Positions 44,761 through 54,357 of a DNA stretch of 64,000 bases are shown piece after piece; position 1 is the first letter of the stretch, and each line of letters begins with the position of its first letter. Origin of the DNA: Niallia taxi (GTDB lineage: Bacteria; Bacillota; Bacilli; Bacillales; Cytobacillaceae); contig NZ_CP102589.1 in assembly GCF_032818155.1 (NCBI RefSeq), positions 978,001-1,042,000 on the forward strand. The letters are read 5' to 3'. The position numbers and the translations under genes were made by a program. The notes beneath the pieces are model-generated. The model worked only from the letters and a program-made list of their open reading frames with translations, did not search any database and was not told the origin of the DNA.

Positions 44761-46404
44761 TTACTTTACGCCTGCCGCTGGCTTCTGTGTATGCAATATT
44801 GATTTTATCCGAAAAGCAAGCCTTAAATGGAAGGTTGTATCAGCATCCTTCAAGCTTCTTCCTAAAAGCTCTTCGCATTTTTCCAAGCGGTAAATAACTG
44901 TATTACGATGAACAAATAATCTTTTGGCAGTCTCGGAAATCTGGCAATGTGTTTCTAAATAAACGGATAAAGTATGAAGCAGAATTTGTTCATCCTCTTC
45001 TTGCTGCTTGCTCGACAATCCTTGGAAAATATGATCACAAAATTCCTGCAAATCCTTTCCTGGAATAATGCGGAGCATTTCTGAAACATCCTTAGGACGA
45101 TGGATCTGGATGAATTGTGCTTTTGCTGAAAGCAGTCCAGTATGATAAGCACTTAAAGCCTCTTTATAAGCATTAGGCATATTGATTAACTGATGACTTA
45201 TATTACTTATTCCAAAGGACATTGTTTTCTTGAAAATATTGGCGATATTTGCTTGCAGTTTTTTTAAGTAAGAGATTGCCTGTGAACGGAATTCTACATT
45301 GGAATCGCCAGCCTCCATAATAAGGATGCAATGATCGCCTTTCACAAACAGTTGTGCCATAAATGGTGCCTTCGTAATTTCTGTTTCCAGAAATTCATAC
45401 AAATAGTCTGTTTCAAGCTGGTGCTGAGTAAATGTTTTATGTACATCATCTTGATCAACCTTGCCAAGAAACATGAGACAGGGCTGTTCGTTTTGTAAGG
45501 AAAATTCTTTTGCTCTGCTGGCAATTTCCTCTTTTGAAGTAATTCTTCCTTCCACCATATTTAAAAAGAATTCATTACGAGCTCTTCTTGCATATTGTCT
45601 CTCCGTATTTTCACGCATCAGCTCAAAGGAAAGTACATTTGTAGCCTGTTCAATTGTCAGCAGCAAGTTTTTGTCATGGATAGGCAGGCTTCCCAACGCA
45701 ATCAGAAATGCTGGTTTCCCGATAGGGGTATGAATTGGAAATGCACAAAAGACTTCCTCTGTGTACCTTGATGAAAAACATGTGCAGGCAGTGCTATTTA
45801 AAAACAAGCGAAAGTCCTCTGCATATAAGTTCATGACAAACTCACTTATTGGATGTTTGGAATGGGAGGATGCATGTGTTTGAAAATGCTGATCAAGCAA
45901 AATAACCCTTTGTCCAATCATGTTAGATAAATCATCAAGCAATCTTTTAATCCCTTTTCCTTTTAAAATATGCTGAGTGAATTTTCGGTGGGTTTCAAAA
46001 GCAGTCATTAAATCGGTTGTCCGCTCATTCAACATATAATGCAAAGTTGCATTTACGATTTCCCCTAACGATTTCTCCAGTGGAATTTGCATAATCGGAA
46101 ATTGGTGCTCGTCAGCAAATTGTATAACACTGTCTGGAATTTGCTCTAAAAAACGATGTGTTTTAATCCCCAGACCGGCACATTTTTGCTTATGCATTGA
46201 TTGCACCAATTCTAAAAGCAAGGCAGAATCATCCTTCAAGTGATAAGCGGTCGTTACAAGAAAATCATTTTCAAACAGGAAGTCAATGATGTCTGGGGCA
46301 TCCATCATGGTGACGTTTTTAATTTCTCTGCTTAAACCGTTTTTTCCAGCAAGTACTTCGATGTCACAAAAAGCTGGTTTATTAAGAAGATCGGTAAGTT
46401 TCAT
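44761..46404 (-). CDS. pucR: PucR family transcriptional activator
   Basis: 547 residues. N-terminal purine-catabolism domain (about 1-125), a middle GGDEF-like/GAF-like region and a C-terminal PucR-type HTH (about 475-535; ETHCQISETAKRLFVHRNTVIYRLEKCEELLG). In B. subtilis PucR activates uric acid and allantoin degradation genes when allantoin-type compounds are present. Here it sits between a permease and the divergent allantoate amidohydrolase-pucG operon, so these are the expected targets. Confidence 0.9.
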   Translation of the reverse strand: MKLTDLLNKPAFCDIEVLAGKNGLSREIKNVTMMDAPDIIDFLFENDFLVTTAYHLKDDSALLLELVQSMHKQKCAGLGIKTHRFLEQIPDSVIQFADEHQFPIMQIPLEKSLGEIVNATLHYMLNERTTDLMTAFETHRKFTQHILKGKGIKRLLDDLSNMIGQRVILLDQHFQTHASSHSKHPISEFVMNLYAEDFRLFLNSTACTCFSSRYTEEVFCAFPIHTPIGKPAFLIALGSLPIHDKNLLLTIEQATNVLSFELMRENTERQYARRARNEFFLNMVEGRITSKEEIASRAKEFSLQNEQPCLMFLGKVDQDDVHKTFTQHQLETDYLYEFLETEITKAPFMAQLFVKGDHCILIMEAGDSNVEFRSQAISYLKKLQANIANIFKKTMSFGISNISHQLINMPNAYKEALSAYHTGLLSAKAQFIQIHRPKDVSEMLRIIPGKDLQEFCDHIFQGLSSKQQEEDEQILLHTLSVYLETHCQISETAKRLFVHRNTVIYRLEKCEELLGRSLKDADTTFHLRLAFRIKSILHTQKPAAGVK

Positions 46405-46603
46405 AATAGCCTCCTTTATAAATGCCGTTTTTTCTTTATATTATAACGTCAACTTAGTTAATTTGCACAAAAAATTTAGATAATTCTAACATTACCTCTA
46501 ATGAATTCACTAAATATCGTCTTTATGATTAATTTAATAAAAAACTGTTTATTGGTAAAAAAAGTGCTTATTGATGAAGATTGCTAGGAGGAAGTGAGGC
46601 AAA

Positions 46604-47836
46604 ATGATGAAAACATCCATTCAGGTGAACGAACAAGAAATAGACAACTGGCTTAAATGGCTGTCTGATTACGGACAATCGGAGGAAGGTGGGGTAACTC
46701 GCCTTCTTTATGATGAGAGCTGGGCAGAAGCACAAACCGCCTTAAAGGACCGAATGGAGCAAATCGGATTGTCTGCCAGGTTTGACGGTGTAGGAAATCT
46801 ATTCGGTAGACTTGAGGGAACTGAATCGGGTAACGCGATTTTGACTGGTTCTCATGTTGACACTGTCGTCAATGGCGGTATCTACGACGGGGGATTTGGC
46901 ATTATCGCAAGCTTATTAGCTGTCGGTTATCTTTTTGAAAAGTATGGAAAACCGAAGAAAACGATAGAGGTAGTGTCACTATGTGAAGAGGAAGGAAGCC
47001 GTTTCCCATTGGCATTTTGGGGTTCTGGATCCATAACTGGAAAATATCAAAAGGACGAAAGCTTGCTACTCTTTGATTCTGCTAATATCTCTATGTCAAA
47101 GGCAATGAATAATATTCCGTTCATTCCAGATTCTGATAGTCTTCTGCGAAATGATATTGATTGTTTTATTGAATTGCATATTGAACAGGGTGCGGTACTA
47201 GAAAAAGAACAAAAATCGATCGGACTTGTTTCTCACATTGTTGGGCAACGGAGATTCACTATTAAAGTGACAGGCGAAAGCAATCATGCAGGCACAACAC
47301 CGATGCCTTACAGGAAGGACAGCCTCCATATTGCATCACAATTAATTGTGCATGCATTGAATAAAGCCTCCACCATTAATAGTTTAGTAGCGACAGCCGG
47401 GAGTATAACGGCTTCTCCAAATGTCCCGAATGTTATCCCGAATGAAGTGGTATTTACATTAGATGTGCGCCATCATGAGGAAGAGATTATTCAGCAATAT
47501 TGCGAAAATATCTTTAACTATTTCAAAGAAATAGGCGCGCAAAAGGGAGTTGCTGTCGAGATAGATCAATGGCTTGATGTAAAGCCCGTGGAAATGAACA
47601 AGGAGCTGACTCGGATTGCTGAGGAAGTGGTGAAGGAAAACGAGCTTTCCTATAAAACAATGACAAGCGGTGCAGGACATGATGCACAGGTATTTGGAAC
47701 GTTTTGCAAAACAGTGCTGTTATTTGTTCCGAGTGTAAATGGAATCAGCCATTCACCATTGGAATATACGAATAAACATGACTTGAAAAATGGCGTTACA
47801 GTTTTGATAGAATTACTGCATAAACTAGCCTATTGA
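46604..47836 (+). CDS. pucF: Allantoate amidohydrolase (M20 family)
   Basis: 410 residues. Hydrolyses allantoate to ureidoglycine (via ureidoglycolate chemistry), ammonia and CO2. M20 metal site residues are visible: His/Asp in TGSHVDTVVNGGIYDGGFG, Glu-Glu in SLCEEEGSRFP, His in ELHIEQG, and GAGHDAQ near the C-terminus; the dimerisation domain has GESNHAGTTPMPYRKD. The family also includes N-carbamoyl-beta-alanine and hydantoin amidohydrolases, but linkage to pucG and pucR favours allantoate. AGGAAGTGAGG precedes the Met-Met start. pucG follows 31 nt later. Confidence 0.88.
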   Translation: MMKTSIQVNEQEIDNWLKWLSDYGQSEEGGVTRLLYDESWAEAQTALKDRMEQIGLSARFDGVGNLFGRLEGTESGNAILTGSHVDTVVNGGIYDGGFGIIASLLAVGYLFEKYGKPKKTIEVVSLCEEEGSRFPLAFWGSGSITGKYQKDESLLLFDSANISMSKAMNNIPFIPDSDSLLRNDIDCFIELHIEQGAVLEKEQKSIGLVSHIVGQRRFTIKVTGESNHAGTTPMPYRKDSLHIASQLIVHALNKASTINSLVATAGSITASPNVPNVIPNEVVFTLDVRHHEEEIIQQYCENIFNYFKEIGAQKGVAVEIDQWLDVKPVEMNKELTRIAEEVVKENELSYKTMTSGAGHDAQVFGTFCKTVLLFVPSVNGISHSPLEYTNKHDLKNGVTVLIELLHKLAY

Positions 47837-47867
47837 TAGAAACCATTATGAAACTAAAGGAGAGATA

Positions 47868-49109
47868 ATGATGTTTGCTGAATTGAATACACCGTTAAGA
47901 ACGATCATGACCCCAGGTCCCGTAGAAGTTGATCCAAGGGTTTTACGCGCAATGTCCACGCCAATACTTGGACAGTTTGATCCTGCTTTTACAGATATTA
48001 TGAATAATGTTATGAAAATGCTGCAGCGTACTTTTAAGACAAACAACGAATGGGCATTTCCGATTGACGGGACTTCCAGATCAGGATTAGAAGCAGTGCT
48101 TGCAAGTGTGATTGAACCAGGCGATAAAGTGCTTATTCCCATCTACGGCAGATTTGGCCATTTGCTCACAGAAATAGCTGAAAGATATGGCGCGGAAATC
48201 CATTTGCTTCATACTGATTGGGGAACTGTGTTTGATCCTGAAGAAGTAATTACAGAGATGAAAAAGGTAAATCCGAAAATCGTTGCAATGGTTCATGGCG
48301 AAACATCAACTGGCTGTATGCAGCCTTTAGAAGAAATCGGGAGGGCATGCAGGGAAGCGGATGTCTTGTTTATTGTAGATGCCGTTGCCACAATCGGAGG
48401 AGCAGATGTCCAGACAGATAATTGGTACATTGATGCTGCTATCGGTGGAAATCAAAAATGTTTATCTGTTCCTTCAGGGAATGCACCGATAACTTATAAT
48501 GACCGGATTGAAAAAATCCTTAAGCAACGTAAAAAAGTTGAACGAGGCATTGCGACAGAACAGGAATTAGCAGAAGGCAGATCCTTTTCTGCTATTCGCA
48601 GCAATTACTTTGATTTAAGCCAACTACAGGATTATTGGGGACCAAGAAGACTGAATCATCATACGGAAGCAACATCCATGCTGTATGCTCTTCACGAAGG
48701 CTTAAGAATCGTTCTCGAAGAAGGACTTGACGAAAGGTTAAAGAGACATAAGCTTCATGAGAAAGCTTTGATTGCTGGGATTGAGGGGATGGGCCTTGAG
48801 CTATTCGGTGATGCCCGTTCAAAGCTGCCGACAGTAACATGTATAAAAATTCCAGACGGCATTGAAGCAGAATCAGTACGCAGCATGATGCTCAACGATT
48901 TTGGGGTCGAAATAGCAAGCTCATTCGGTCCGCTGCACGGCAAGATTTGGAGAATCGGCACAATGGGATACAGCTGCCGTAAGGAAAATGTTTTGTTTGC
49001 CTTAGCGAGTCTTGAAGCAGCATTAATTAGGCACGGTGCAAAAGTCAATGCTGGGCAAGCACTTCAAGCATCATTAAATGCCTACGAAAAGGAAAAGTCA
49101 CTAATTTAG
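47868..49109 (+). CDS. pucG: (S)-ureidoglycine-glyoxylate aminotransferase
   Basis: 413 residues. PLP-dependent class V aminotransferase that transfers the amino group from ureidoglycine to glyoxylate, yielding glycine and oxalurate. Visible: start TMTPGPVEVDPRVLRAM-like, DGTSRSGLEAVLASVI, VDAVATIGG, and the PLP lysine in GGNQKCLSVPSG. It resembles alanine-glyoxylate aminotransferase, but the location behind pucF fixes the role. AAAGGAGAG precedes the Met-Met start. Confidence 0.9.
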   Translation: MMFAELNTPLRTIMTPGPVEVDPRVLRAMSTPILGQFDPAFTDIMNNVMKMLQRTFKTNNEWAFPIDGTSRSGLEAVLASVIEPGDKVLIPIYGRFGHLLTEIAERYGAEIHLLHTDWGTVFDPEEVITEMKKVNPKIVAMVHGETSTGCMQPLEEIGRACREADVLFIVDAVATIGGADVQTDNWYIDAAIGGNQKCLSVPSGNAPITYNDRIEKILKQRKKVERGIATEQELAEGRSFSAIRSNYFDLSQLQDYWGPRRLNHHTEATSMLYALHEGLRIVLEEGLDERLKRHKLHEKALIAGIEGMGLELFGDARSKLPTVTCIKIPDGIEAESVRSMMLNDFGVEIASSFGPLHGKIWRIGTMGYSCRKENVLFALASLEAALIRHGAKVNAGQALQASLNAYEKEKSLI

Positions 49110-49131
49110 TTCCTTATATTTTTCAAGAAAA

Positions 49132-49400
49132 TTGACAATAATAAATCTATTGGCTATTATGTTAAAAAATAAGGAAACAATAAAAAGGATTAGTAAACGG
49201 TAATGGCTATCAAAAGAGAGGGTCTTACAGCTGAAAGGGACCTATAGTACGGCCGTTGAACCTGCCTTTTTCGTTCTGCATCGGATAATGTGAAGATTGC
49301 AGCGGTTAAAAGACCGTTATCATGAAGAGTGTAAAGCTTTGCTTTGAATTAGGGTGGTACCGCCGATTTTTCGGTCCCTAATGAAAGCAGGGCTTTTTTT
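49132..49400 (+). promoter_or_regulatory. Promoter and proline T-box riboswitch
   Basis: TTGACA (49132-49137), 17 nt, TATTAT (49155-49160). The leader holds the T-box sequence AGGGTGGTACCGCC (49351-49364), whose UGGU part pairs with uncharged tRNA NCCA ends, a terminator stem and seven T (49394-49400). In stem I the sequence TTGAACCTGCC places CCT, a proline codon, at 49261-49263 as specifier, matching the downstream ProRS. Confidence 0.92.
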
Positions 49401-49428
49401 GTTTTCAAAAATGCGGGGAGTGAATAAC

Positions 49429-50862
49429 ATGAAGGGTAATTTTGTTGAAAAAATTACGAATATGGAAGATGATTTTGCAAAATGGTATACAGATGTAGTG
49501 ACAAAAGCGGAGCTTGTTGACTATTCAAGTGTCCGTGGATCCATGATTATTAGACCATACGGCTTCGCCATTTGGGAAAATATTAAAAATGAGCTTGATA
49601 ACCGAATCAAAGAAACCGGGCATGAAAATGTCTATATGCCATTGTTCATACCAGAAAGCCTTCTTCAAAAGGAAAAGGATCATATTGAAGGCTTTGCTCC
49701 AGAGGTAGCATGGGTTACACACGGTGGCGAAGAAGAGCTAACAGAAAGACTTTGTGTACGCCCAACATCTGAAGTGCTGTTTGGCGAGCATTATAAAGAC
49801 ATCATTCATTCATACCGAGACTTGCCAAAGCTTTATAATCAATGGGCTAATGTTGTCAGATGGGAAAAAACAACAAGACCTTTTTTGCGTACACTAGAAT
49901 TCCTTTGGCAGGAAGGTCATACTTGTCATGAAACAGAAGAGGATGCAGACAAAGAAACCGTGCAAATGCTTCATGTTTATGCAGATATTTGTGAACAAAT
50001 ATTAGCAATTCCTGTCATTAAGGGGAAGAAAACAGAGAAGGAAAAATTTGCTGGGGCAAGATATACTTATACGATTGAAAGTTTGATGCATGATGGAAAG
50101 GCGCTGCAATCAGGCACCTCTCATCATTTAGGGGACCACTTTGCCAAAGCCTTTGGTATTCAATTTACAGACAGGAACGGTAGGGAAAGCTATGTGCAGC
50201 AGACCTCATGGGGATTCACCACAAGAATCATTGGGGCAATGATAATGGTTCACGGCGACGACAGAGGATTAGTTGTGCCTCCAAGGATTGCACCGACCCA
50301 AGTGATGATTATTCCGATTGCCCAGCATAAGGAAGGCGTCCTTGATTTTACTTACGAGCTAAAAAACCAGCTCCAAACGAGCTTCCGTACAGGCTTGGAT
50401 GCAAGTGATAAGAAGCCTGGCTGGAAGTTCAATGAATATGAAATGAAAGGTATTCCTGTCAGACTCGAGGTTGGCCCAAAGGATATAGAGCAAAAGCAAG
50501 TTGTGCTTGTGCGGCGTGATACAGGCGAAAAGCTTGCTGTGCCATTAGAGGGGCTTGAGCAAACAATAGCCAATCTCCTTCATGATATCCAAGGAAATCT
50601 GCTGACAAAGGCTACAGAGCATCGCGAAGCAAATACCCATATTGCCCTTGACTTCGATACATTTAAAAAACAGGCAAATGAACAGAAAACCGGCTTTATA
50701 AAAGCAATGTGGTGTGGTGACAGAGTGTGCGAAGATTTCATTAAAGAAGAAACTGGCGCAACATCAAGATGTATGCCGTTTGAACAAAAAAAAATCAGTG
50801 ATAAATGTGTATGCTGCGATAAAGAAGCAGACGCGCTAGTGTATTGGGCAAAAGCTTATTAA
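49429..50862 (+). CDS. proS: Prolyl-tRNA synthetase, archaeal/eukaryal type
   Basis: 477 residues. Charges tRNA-Pro. The class II motifs are [15 protein letters not shown] after the start, [29 protein letters not shown] and [19 protein letters not shown]; there is no editing insertion and the C-terminus has a Cys-rich zinc-like region (CVCCDKE) and ends with Tyr. This is the short ProS type 3, unlike the about 565-residue bacterial type in B. subtilis. ATG 49429 is 8 nt after GGGGAG; the ORF could extend upstream only into the T-box terminator. It may be a second ProRS induced by proline limitation. Confidence 0.93.
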   Translation: MKGNFVEKITNMEDDFAKWYTDVVTKAELVDYSSVRGSMIIRPYGFAIWENIKNELDNRIKETGHENVYMPLFIPESLLQKEKDHIEGFAPEVAWVTHGGEEELTERLCVRPTSEVLFGEHYKDIIHSYRDLPKLYNQWANVVRWEKTTRPFLRTLEFLWQEGHTCHETEEDADKETVQMLHVYADICEQILAIPVIKGKKTEKEKFAGARYTYTIESLMHDGKALQSGTSHHLGDHFAKAFGIQFTDRNGRESYVQQTSWGFTTRIIGAMIMVHGDDRGLVVPPRIAPTQVMIIPIAQHKEGVLDFTYELKNQLQTSFRTGLDASDKKPGWKFNEYEMKGIPVRLEVGPKDIEQKQVVLVRRDTGEKLAVPLEGLEQTIANLLHDIQGNLLTKATEHREANTHIALDFDTFKKQANEQKTGFIKAMWCGDRVCEDFIKEETGATSRCMPFEQKKISDKCVCCDKEADALVYWAKAY

Positions 50863-50869
50863 TGCCAAA

Positions 50870-50912
50870 AAGCCGAAGGAGAATATCCTTCGGCTTAAGC
50901 TGATTTTTTTAA
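50870..50912 (+). terminator. Terminator of proS
   Basis: AAGCCGAAGGA (50870-50880) pairs with TCCTTCGGCTT (50886-50896); a T-run follows after 6 nt. Confidence 0.85.
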
Positions 50913-51130
50913 AAAAATACAAACGTTTTCATTTTTCGCTATTTTTACCATATAGATAGTAAGAAAGTAGTATAACCCAAGTATTGACCGTCATGTATTA
51001 TTTGTTAACATTAAAAGTGGGAGAAATAAAGCGTTATTATGGCGTATACCAGTGTGCTATATTGGGAAAATAGATTGCCTTTAGTCCTTGCTGGTTGATG
51101 ACAGGACATCAGGCAGTGGAGGGGTATTGG

Positions 51131-51484
51131 ATGAGAAAATGGGCTGTAATCGTCATGGTGGCCCTGTTTCTGGCTGGCTGCAGCTCAGAAACATATGCAA
51201 ACGACATGAAAGCAGCAAAAACTGCGATAGAGAGCGGCGACTTAAAAAAAGCTCTGTTATCACTTGAACTTGCCCTTGAGCAGAAGCCAAAGGATAAAAC
51301 CGCGCACGATCTACATAAAAGAGTGGCAGGATTAATGGATATAAAAACCGCCATTGATAACGGAAACTGGAGCGATGCCTTAGCCAAAGCAAGCCATCTT
51401 GCAGAGGATGGCAAGGTGGATAAAGATTTAGATACACTGCTGGACAAATATTTAGTAGCAGCAGAAGCAAATGCAATTGAATAG
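51131..51484 (+). CDS. Small lipoprotein with TPR-like repeats
   Basis: 117 residues. Signal peptide with lipobox LAGC, Cys at residue 17, followed by two TPR-like helical units (AAKTAIESGDLKKALLSLELALEQKP and the repeat AIDNGNWSDALAKASHLAED). The ATG at 51131 is 6 nt after GGAGGGG; the longer frame from 51095 would place the signal peptide internally. Function unknown; TPR-like units usually mediate protein contacts. Confidence 0.82.
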   Translation: MRKWAVIVMVALFLAGCSSETYANDMKAAKTAIESGDLKKALLSLELALEQKPKDKTAHDLHKRVAGLMDIKTAIDNGNWSDALAKASHLAEDGKVDKDLDTLLDKYLVAAEANAIE

Positions 51485-51638
51485 GAGAGAGGACAGGCTT
51501 CAATCAGTCTGTTTTTCATTAAGAAAGGCGTATTTTCTTTGGAAAAGCGTCTTTTTTTATTGGATATATGATTTGTTCATTTACAAAAAAACGCCATACA
51601 CTATGGTAGTATCAAAACCCTTACCAGAGAGAAAATGA

Positions 51639-51845
51639 GAGGTTAAAAGAGGTACCACGTATGCTGTCGGTAATAAAAAGGAAAAGAAAAACGTTGCGCT
51701 GCTATGATTATTCATTATAGTTGGACAAGTCTTCTTAGTTATTTCAGTAACGATAAAGGCAAATGCATGTCTCTTTATGAATAATGATATTCCAACTATT
51801 AATGCTATTTTTTATCTGTATGTAATTTCCCTAATGATTTGGTGA
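51639..51845 (+). pseudogene. Possible decayed small membrane-protein gene
   Basis: One frame is open from 51639 to a TGA at 51843-51845 except for an in-frame TGA at 51705-51707. It encodes a hydrophilic Lys-rich start (GNKKEKKNVALL), then a membrane helix (LFIIVGQVFLVISVTI) and a second hydrophobic stretch. No start codon is present in this frame; ATG 51661, behind AGAGGT, is in another frame and diverges before the break. It looks like a small gene damaged by a frameshift and a stop, but this is weakly supported. Confidence 0.25.
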
Positions 51846-51922
51846 AAGGAAAATGATTAATGATGAAATTCTTAATACATACACCTTAATAGAAGAATAA
51901 GGAAGTGTTAAATACGTATAAA

Positions 51923-51962
51923 AGAGACCTAGTAGATAACTTCTTCTAGGTCTCTCTTTATT
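51923..51962. terminator. Inverted repeat/terminator before the MMPL stop
   Basis: AGAGACCTAG (51923-51932) pairs with CTAGGTCTCT (51946-51955). The flanks are T-poor on the plus strand and A-rich on the other side, so it probably ends the leftward MMPL transcript. Confidence 0.7.
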
Positions 51963-51970
51963 AGAATTCA

Positions 51971-54205
51971 TTAAACTGTTTGATTGTTCTCTAGCTTTTC
52001 TCTCTCTTTTTCATTACTTTCATGCAAATGTTTTGTTGCTGGCCAAAAGGCAGCTTTTTTGCATAAGGCAGTTATGCTAGGCACCAAAAATGGACGAACA
52101 ACAAATGTATCGAGAAGCACACCGATTGCGGTAATTGTTCCGAAATGGACTAATATTTGAATCGGTAATGTTGTTAATACCATAAAGGTGGCTGCAAGGA
52201 TAACTCCTGCTGAGGTAATAACTCCCCCAGATTCGGCGACTCCTTCTTTAATCGCTTGGGTAAGCGGCATTTCCTTGCTCTTCTTCCAAATGCTCGAAAT
52301 CATGAAAATATTATAATCTTCTCCAAGTGCGACAATGAAGACGAAGGCGTAAAGTGGAATCAGCCCTTGAATAGCGTCAACACCAAATCCGTAATGGAGA
52401 ATGACCCAGCCTAAGCCTAATGCACTGAAATAAGACAGCAGCACTGTTGCAATTAAATAAATCATCGCTGTTATGGATCGCAAATATGCAAGCAATAGCA
52501 CTGCTATCATTACAATAATAATCGGAATGACAAGAAGTGCATCACCATCAGCTGTTTCTTTCGTATCAAGCTGCTCTGCGGTTATGCCTCCAATCCAAAC
52601 CTTGTCACTGCTGTTTGCAATACCATTGTCAGAAAGAGTTTTTTCAACAGCTTCACGGAGGTCAGGCAGCTTTTCCATTGCCTCATTTGAGTAAGGATTT
52701 GTGTTAAGCTCTACCGAGTATTTCAGCATGCCTGCATCATCTTTTCCTTGCTCACCCTCAGAAACCTTCTCTACATATGGCAGCTCGTTCAATGTATCTT
52801 CTACAGATATATTTTTTCCTTCTGTTTGGACAACAATTTCTGCTGGAGCAAGCTCACCTGCAGAAAAATGCTCAGAAATAATTGAGAATCCCTCTCTTGA
52901 CGGCATATCTTCAGGGAAGGAAGACAATGTGTCATACGTGTATTCGGTCTTTAAGGATAATAAGGCGAAAATGCCGAGAAATACAGTCGTTATTATAGTA
53001 ACCTTCCAAGGATGCTTCACGGCGATTTTACCGACAAATTCCCCGATTGCCCAAGTCTTTTTCGGTTTCTTCGCTTTTTTTGCTTTTTCCATGTCTGCGG
53101 TTTTTGGCATGAAAGGGAAGAAGGATATTCTACCAAAAATCGCTAGGATTGCTGGAACAAGTGTTAAACTTGCGATCATCATAATTAAAATTGCAAGGCT
53201 GAAGGGCACAGCAAACCGTTGGATAGATCCATATTCTGCAAGCAACAGAACTAGCAGGGAGAACACAACTGTCAGCCCGCTCATTGCCACAGCTCCGCCT
53301 GAACGGCGCAGGGCATTTACCATTGCGATTTCCTTTTTTGTTTCAACCTTTAGCAAGCTTCGGTATTTGCTTATAAGGAACAAGCAATAATCTGTTCCTG
53401 CGCCAAACAGTAAGACTGTCATGATGGCAATGCTTTGTGAGTCGAACTCAATCCAGCCTGCTTTTCCCATTCCCCCAAGGATTGGGCTAATCACTAAGTA
53501 GGCGATACCAACTCCAATCAGCGGTATGAATGCTAGAATAGGAGAGCGGTAAATAACTAGTAGACAGATTAAAACAATAATAACAGTACCAATTAGTAAG
53601 GATAAGTCACCTTGGCTAAACAAAGCGGCTGCATCGACTGCAATCCCGACAGGACCTGTAGTCCTTGCTGAGAGGTTATCGGCATCCCCAATTTTTGTTT
53701 TGAAGGGATCTGTGCTAAAAACATCGGACGCTGTGTTTTGAAGCTCTTCAAGACTTTTTTCTAATTCAGCAGTTGTTGCTGACTTCTCAAACAATACAGC
53801 AAGAACAAATGTGGTATCATCCTCTGAAACTTGCTGCTTCAGTACTTCAACAGGCAGCTGATGAAGCGGTGCGATACTCTGTTGATTTGCAACTGGCTTC
53901 TCCGCTAATTTACCAGCTAATTCCTGTATTTGCGTTAAATCCTCATCTGTAAGGCCAGCTTCTCGATGAAAGGTAATAAGTGCTGGTGTACCTTGTTCAT
54001 TTGGGAATTCTTTATTAATAATTGCTTCTGCCTCTTGAGAAGGAGAATTCTCAGACAAATTTGCCGCAAGCTCGTTTTTTTGTGAGCTTGCTTGTGGCAA
54101 TGTCAGGCTCAAAACAAGGACAAGACAGATCCATGCAAGCAAGGTTAACCATCTTCCTGTTTTACCTGAAACAAAACGAAAAACAGTAGGGATAAGATTT
54201 TTCAC
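51971..54205 (-). CDS. MMPL/RND family membrane exporter (YdfJ/YdgH-like)
   Basis: 744 residues, about twelve membrane segments arranged in two similar halves with extracellular domains. Each half carries the family motif: GAGTDYCLFLISKYR and GEDYNIFMISSIW, the charged residues used for proton coupling in RND-type exporters. Substrates of Gram-positive MMPL proteins are lipids or amphiphilic drugs; here it is unknown. GTG start at 54205 follows AAAGGAG. The TetR gene lies immediately upstream, and two TetR-type palindromes precede this gene. Confidence 0.88.
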   Translation of the reverse strand: MKNLIPTVFRFVSGKTGRWLTLLAWICLVLVLSLTLPQASSQKNELAANLSENSPSQEAEAIINKEFPNEQGTPALITFHREAGLTDEDLTQIQELAGKLAEKPVANQQSIAPLHQLPVEVLKQQVSEDDTTFVLAVLFEKSATTAELEKSLEELQNTASDVFSTDPFKTKIGDADNLSARTTGPVGIAVDAAALFSQGDLSLLIGTVIIVLICLLVIYRSPILAFIPLIGVGIAYLVISPILGGMGKAGWIEFDSQSIAIMTVLLFGAGTDYCLFLISKYRSLLKVETKKEIAMVNALRRSGGAVAMSGLTVVFSLLVLLLAEYGSIQRFAVPFSLAILIMMIASLTLVPAILAIFGRISFFPFMPKTADMEKAKKAKKPKKTWAIGEFVGKIAVKHPWKVTIITTVFLGIFALLSLKTEYTYDTLSSFPEDMPSREGFSIISEHFSAGELAPAEIVVQTEGKNISVEDTLNELPYVEKVSEGEQGKDDAGMLKYSVELNTNPYSNEAMEKLPDLREAVEKTLSDNGIANSSDKVWIGGITAEQLDTKETADGDALLVIPIIIVMIAVLLLAYLRSITAMIYLIATVLLSYFSALGLGWVILHYGFGVDAIQGLIPLYAFVFIVALGEDYNIFMISSIWKKSKEMPLTQAIKEGVAESGGVITSAGVILAATFMVLTTLPIQILVHFGTITAIGVLLDTFVVRPFLVPSITALCKKAAFWPATKHLHESNEKEREKLENNQTV

Positions 54206-54241
54206 TGTATTTAGCTCCTTTAGATTAGTTTATATGATGAA

Positions 54242-54291
54242 CTTATCAACTGATAAGCTGAGATGAAAAAAACAGCTTATCAAATGATAAG
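54242..54291 (-). promoter_or_regulatory. Two TetR operators upstream of the MMPL gene
   Basis: CTTATCAACTGATAAG (54242-54257) and CTTATCAAATGATAAG (54276-54291) share the form CTTATCA-N2-TGATAAG, each perfectly palindromic apart from the central bases. Confidence 0.85.
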
Positions 54292-54357
54292 GTAATCAAA
54301 AAAATATTATGCTGCTTCTGTAATGGTGTAGAAACAGCATGCATATAAGAGTGAAAC

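Larger units (their letters stand above)
51485..51970. other. Intergenic region between the lipoprotein and the MMPL gene
   Basis: About 490 bases. Apart from the possible gene remnant and the terminator at 51923, nothing recognisable is present. A 15-codon ORF with AAAGGAAA at 51853 is probably chance. Confidence 0.5.

Noticed and set aside
46440..46570. PucR-box-like TTAGTTAA and ATTGGTAAA between pucR and pucF
   Set aside because: Each departs from the PucR box consensus at several positions; too weak to list as operators, although PucR control is likely from context.
50919..50933. Possible CcpA cre site (around AAACGTTTTCA) after proS
   Set aside because: It has two mismatches to the TGWAANCGNTNWCA consensus and lies in a spacer after a terminator.
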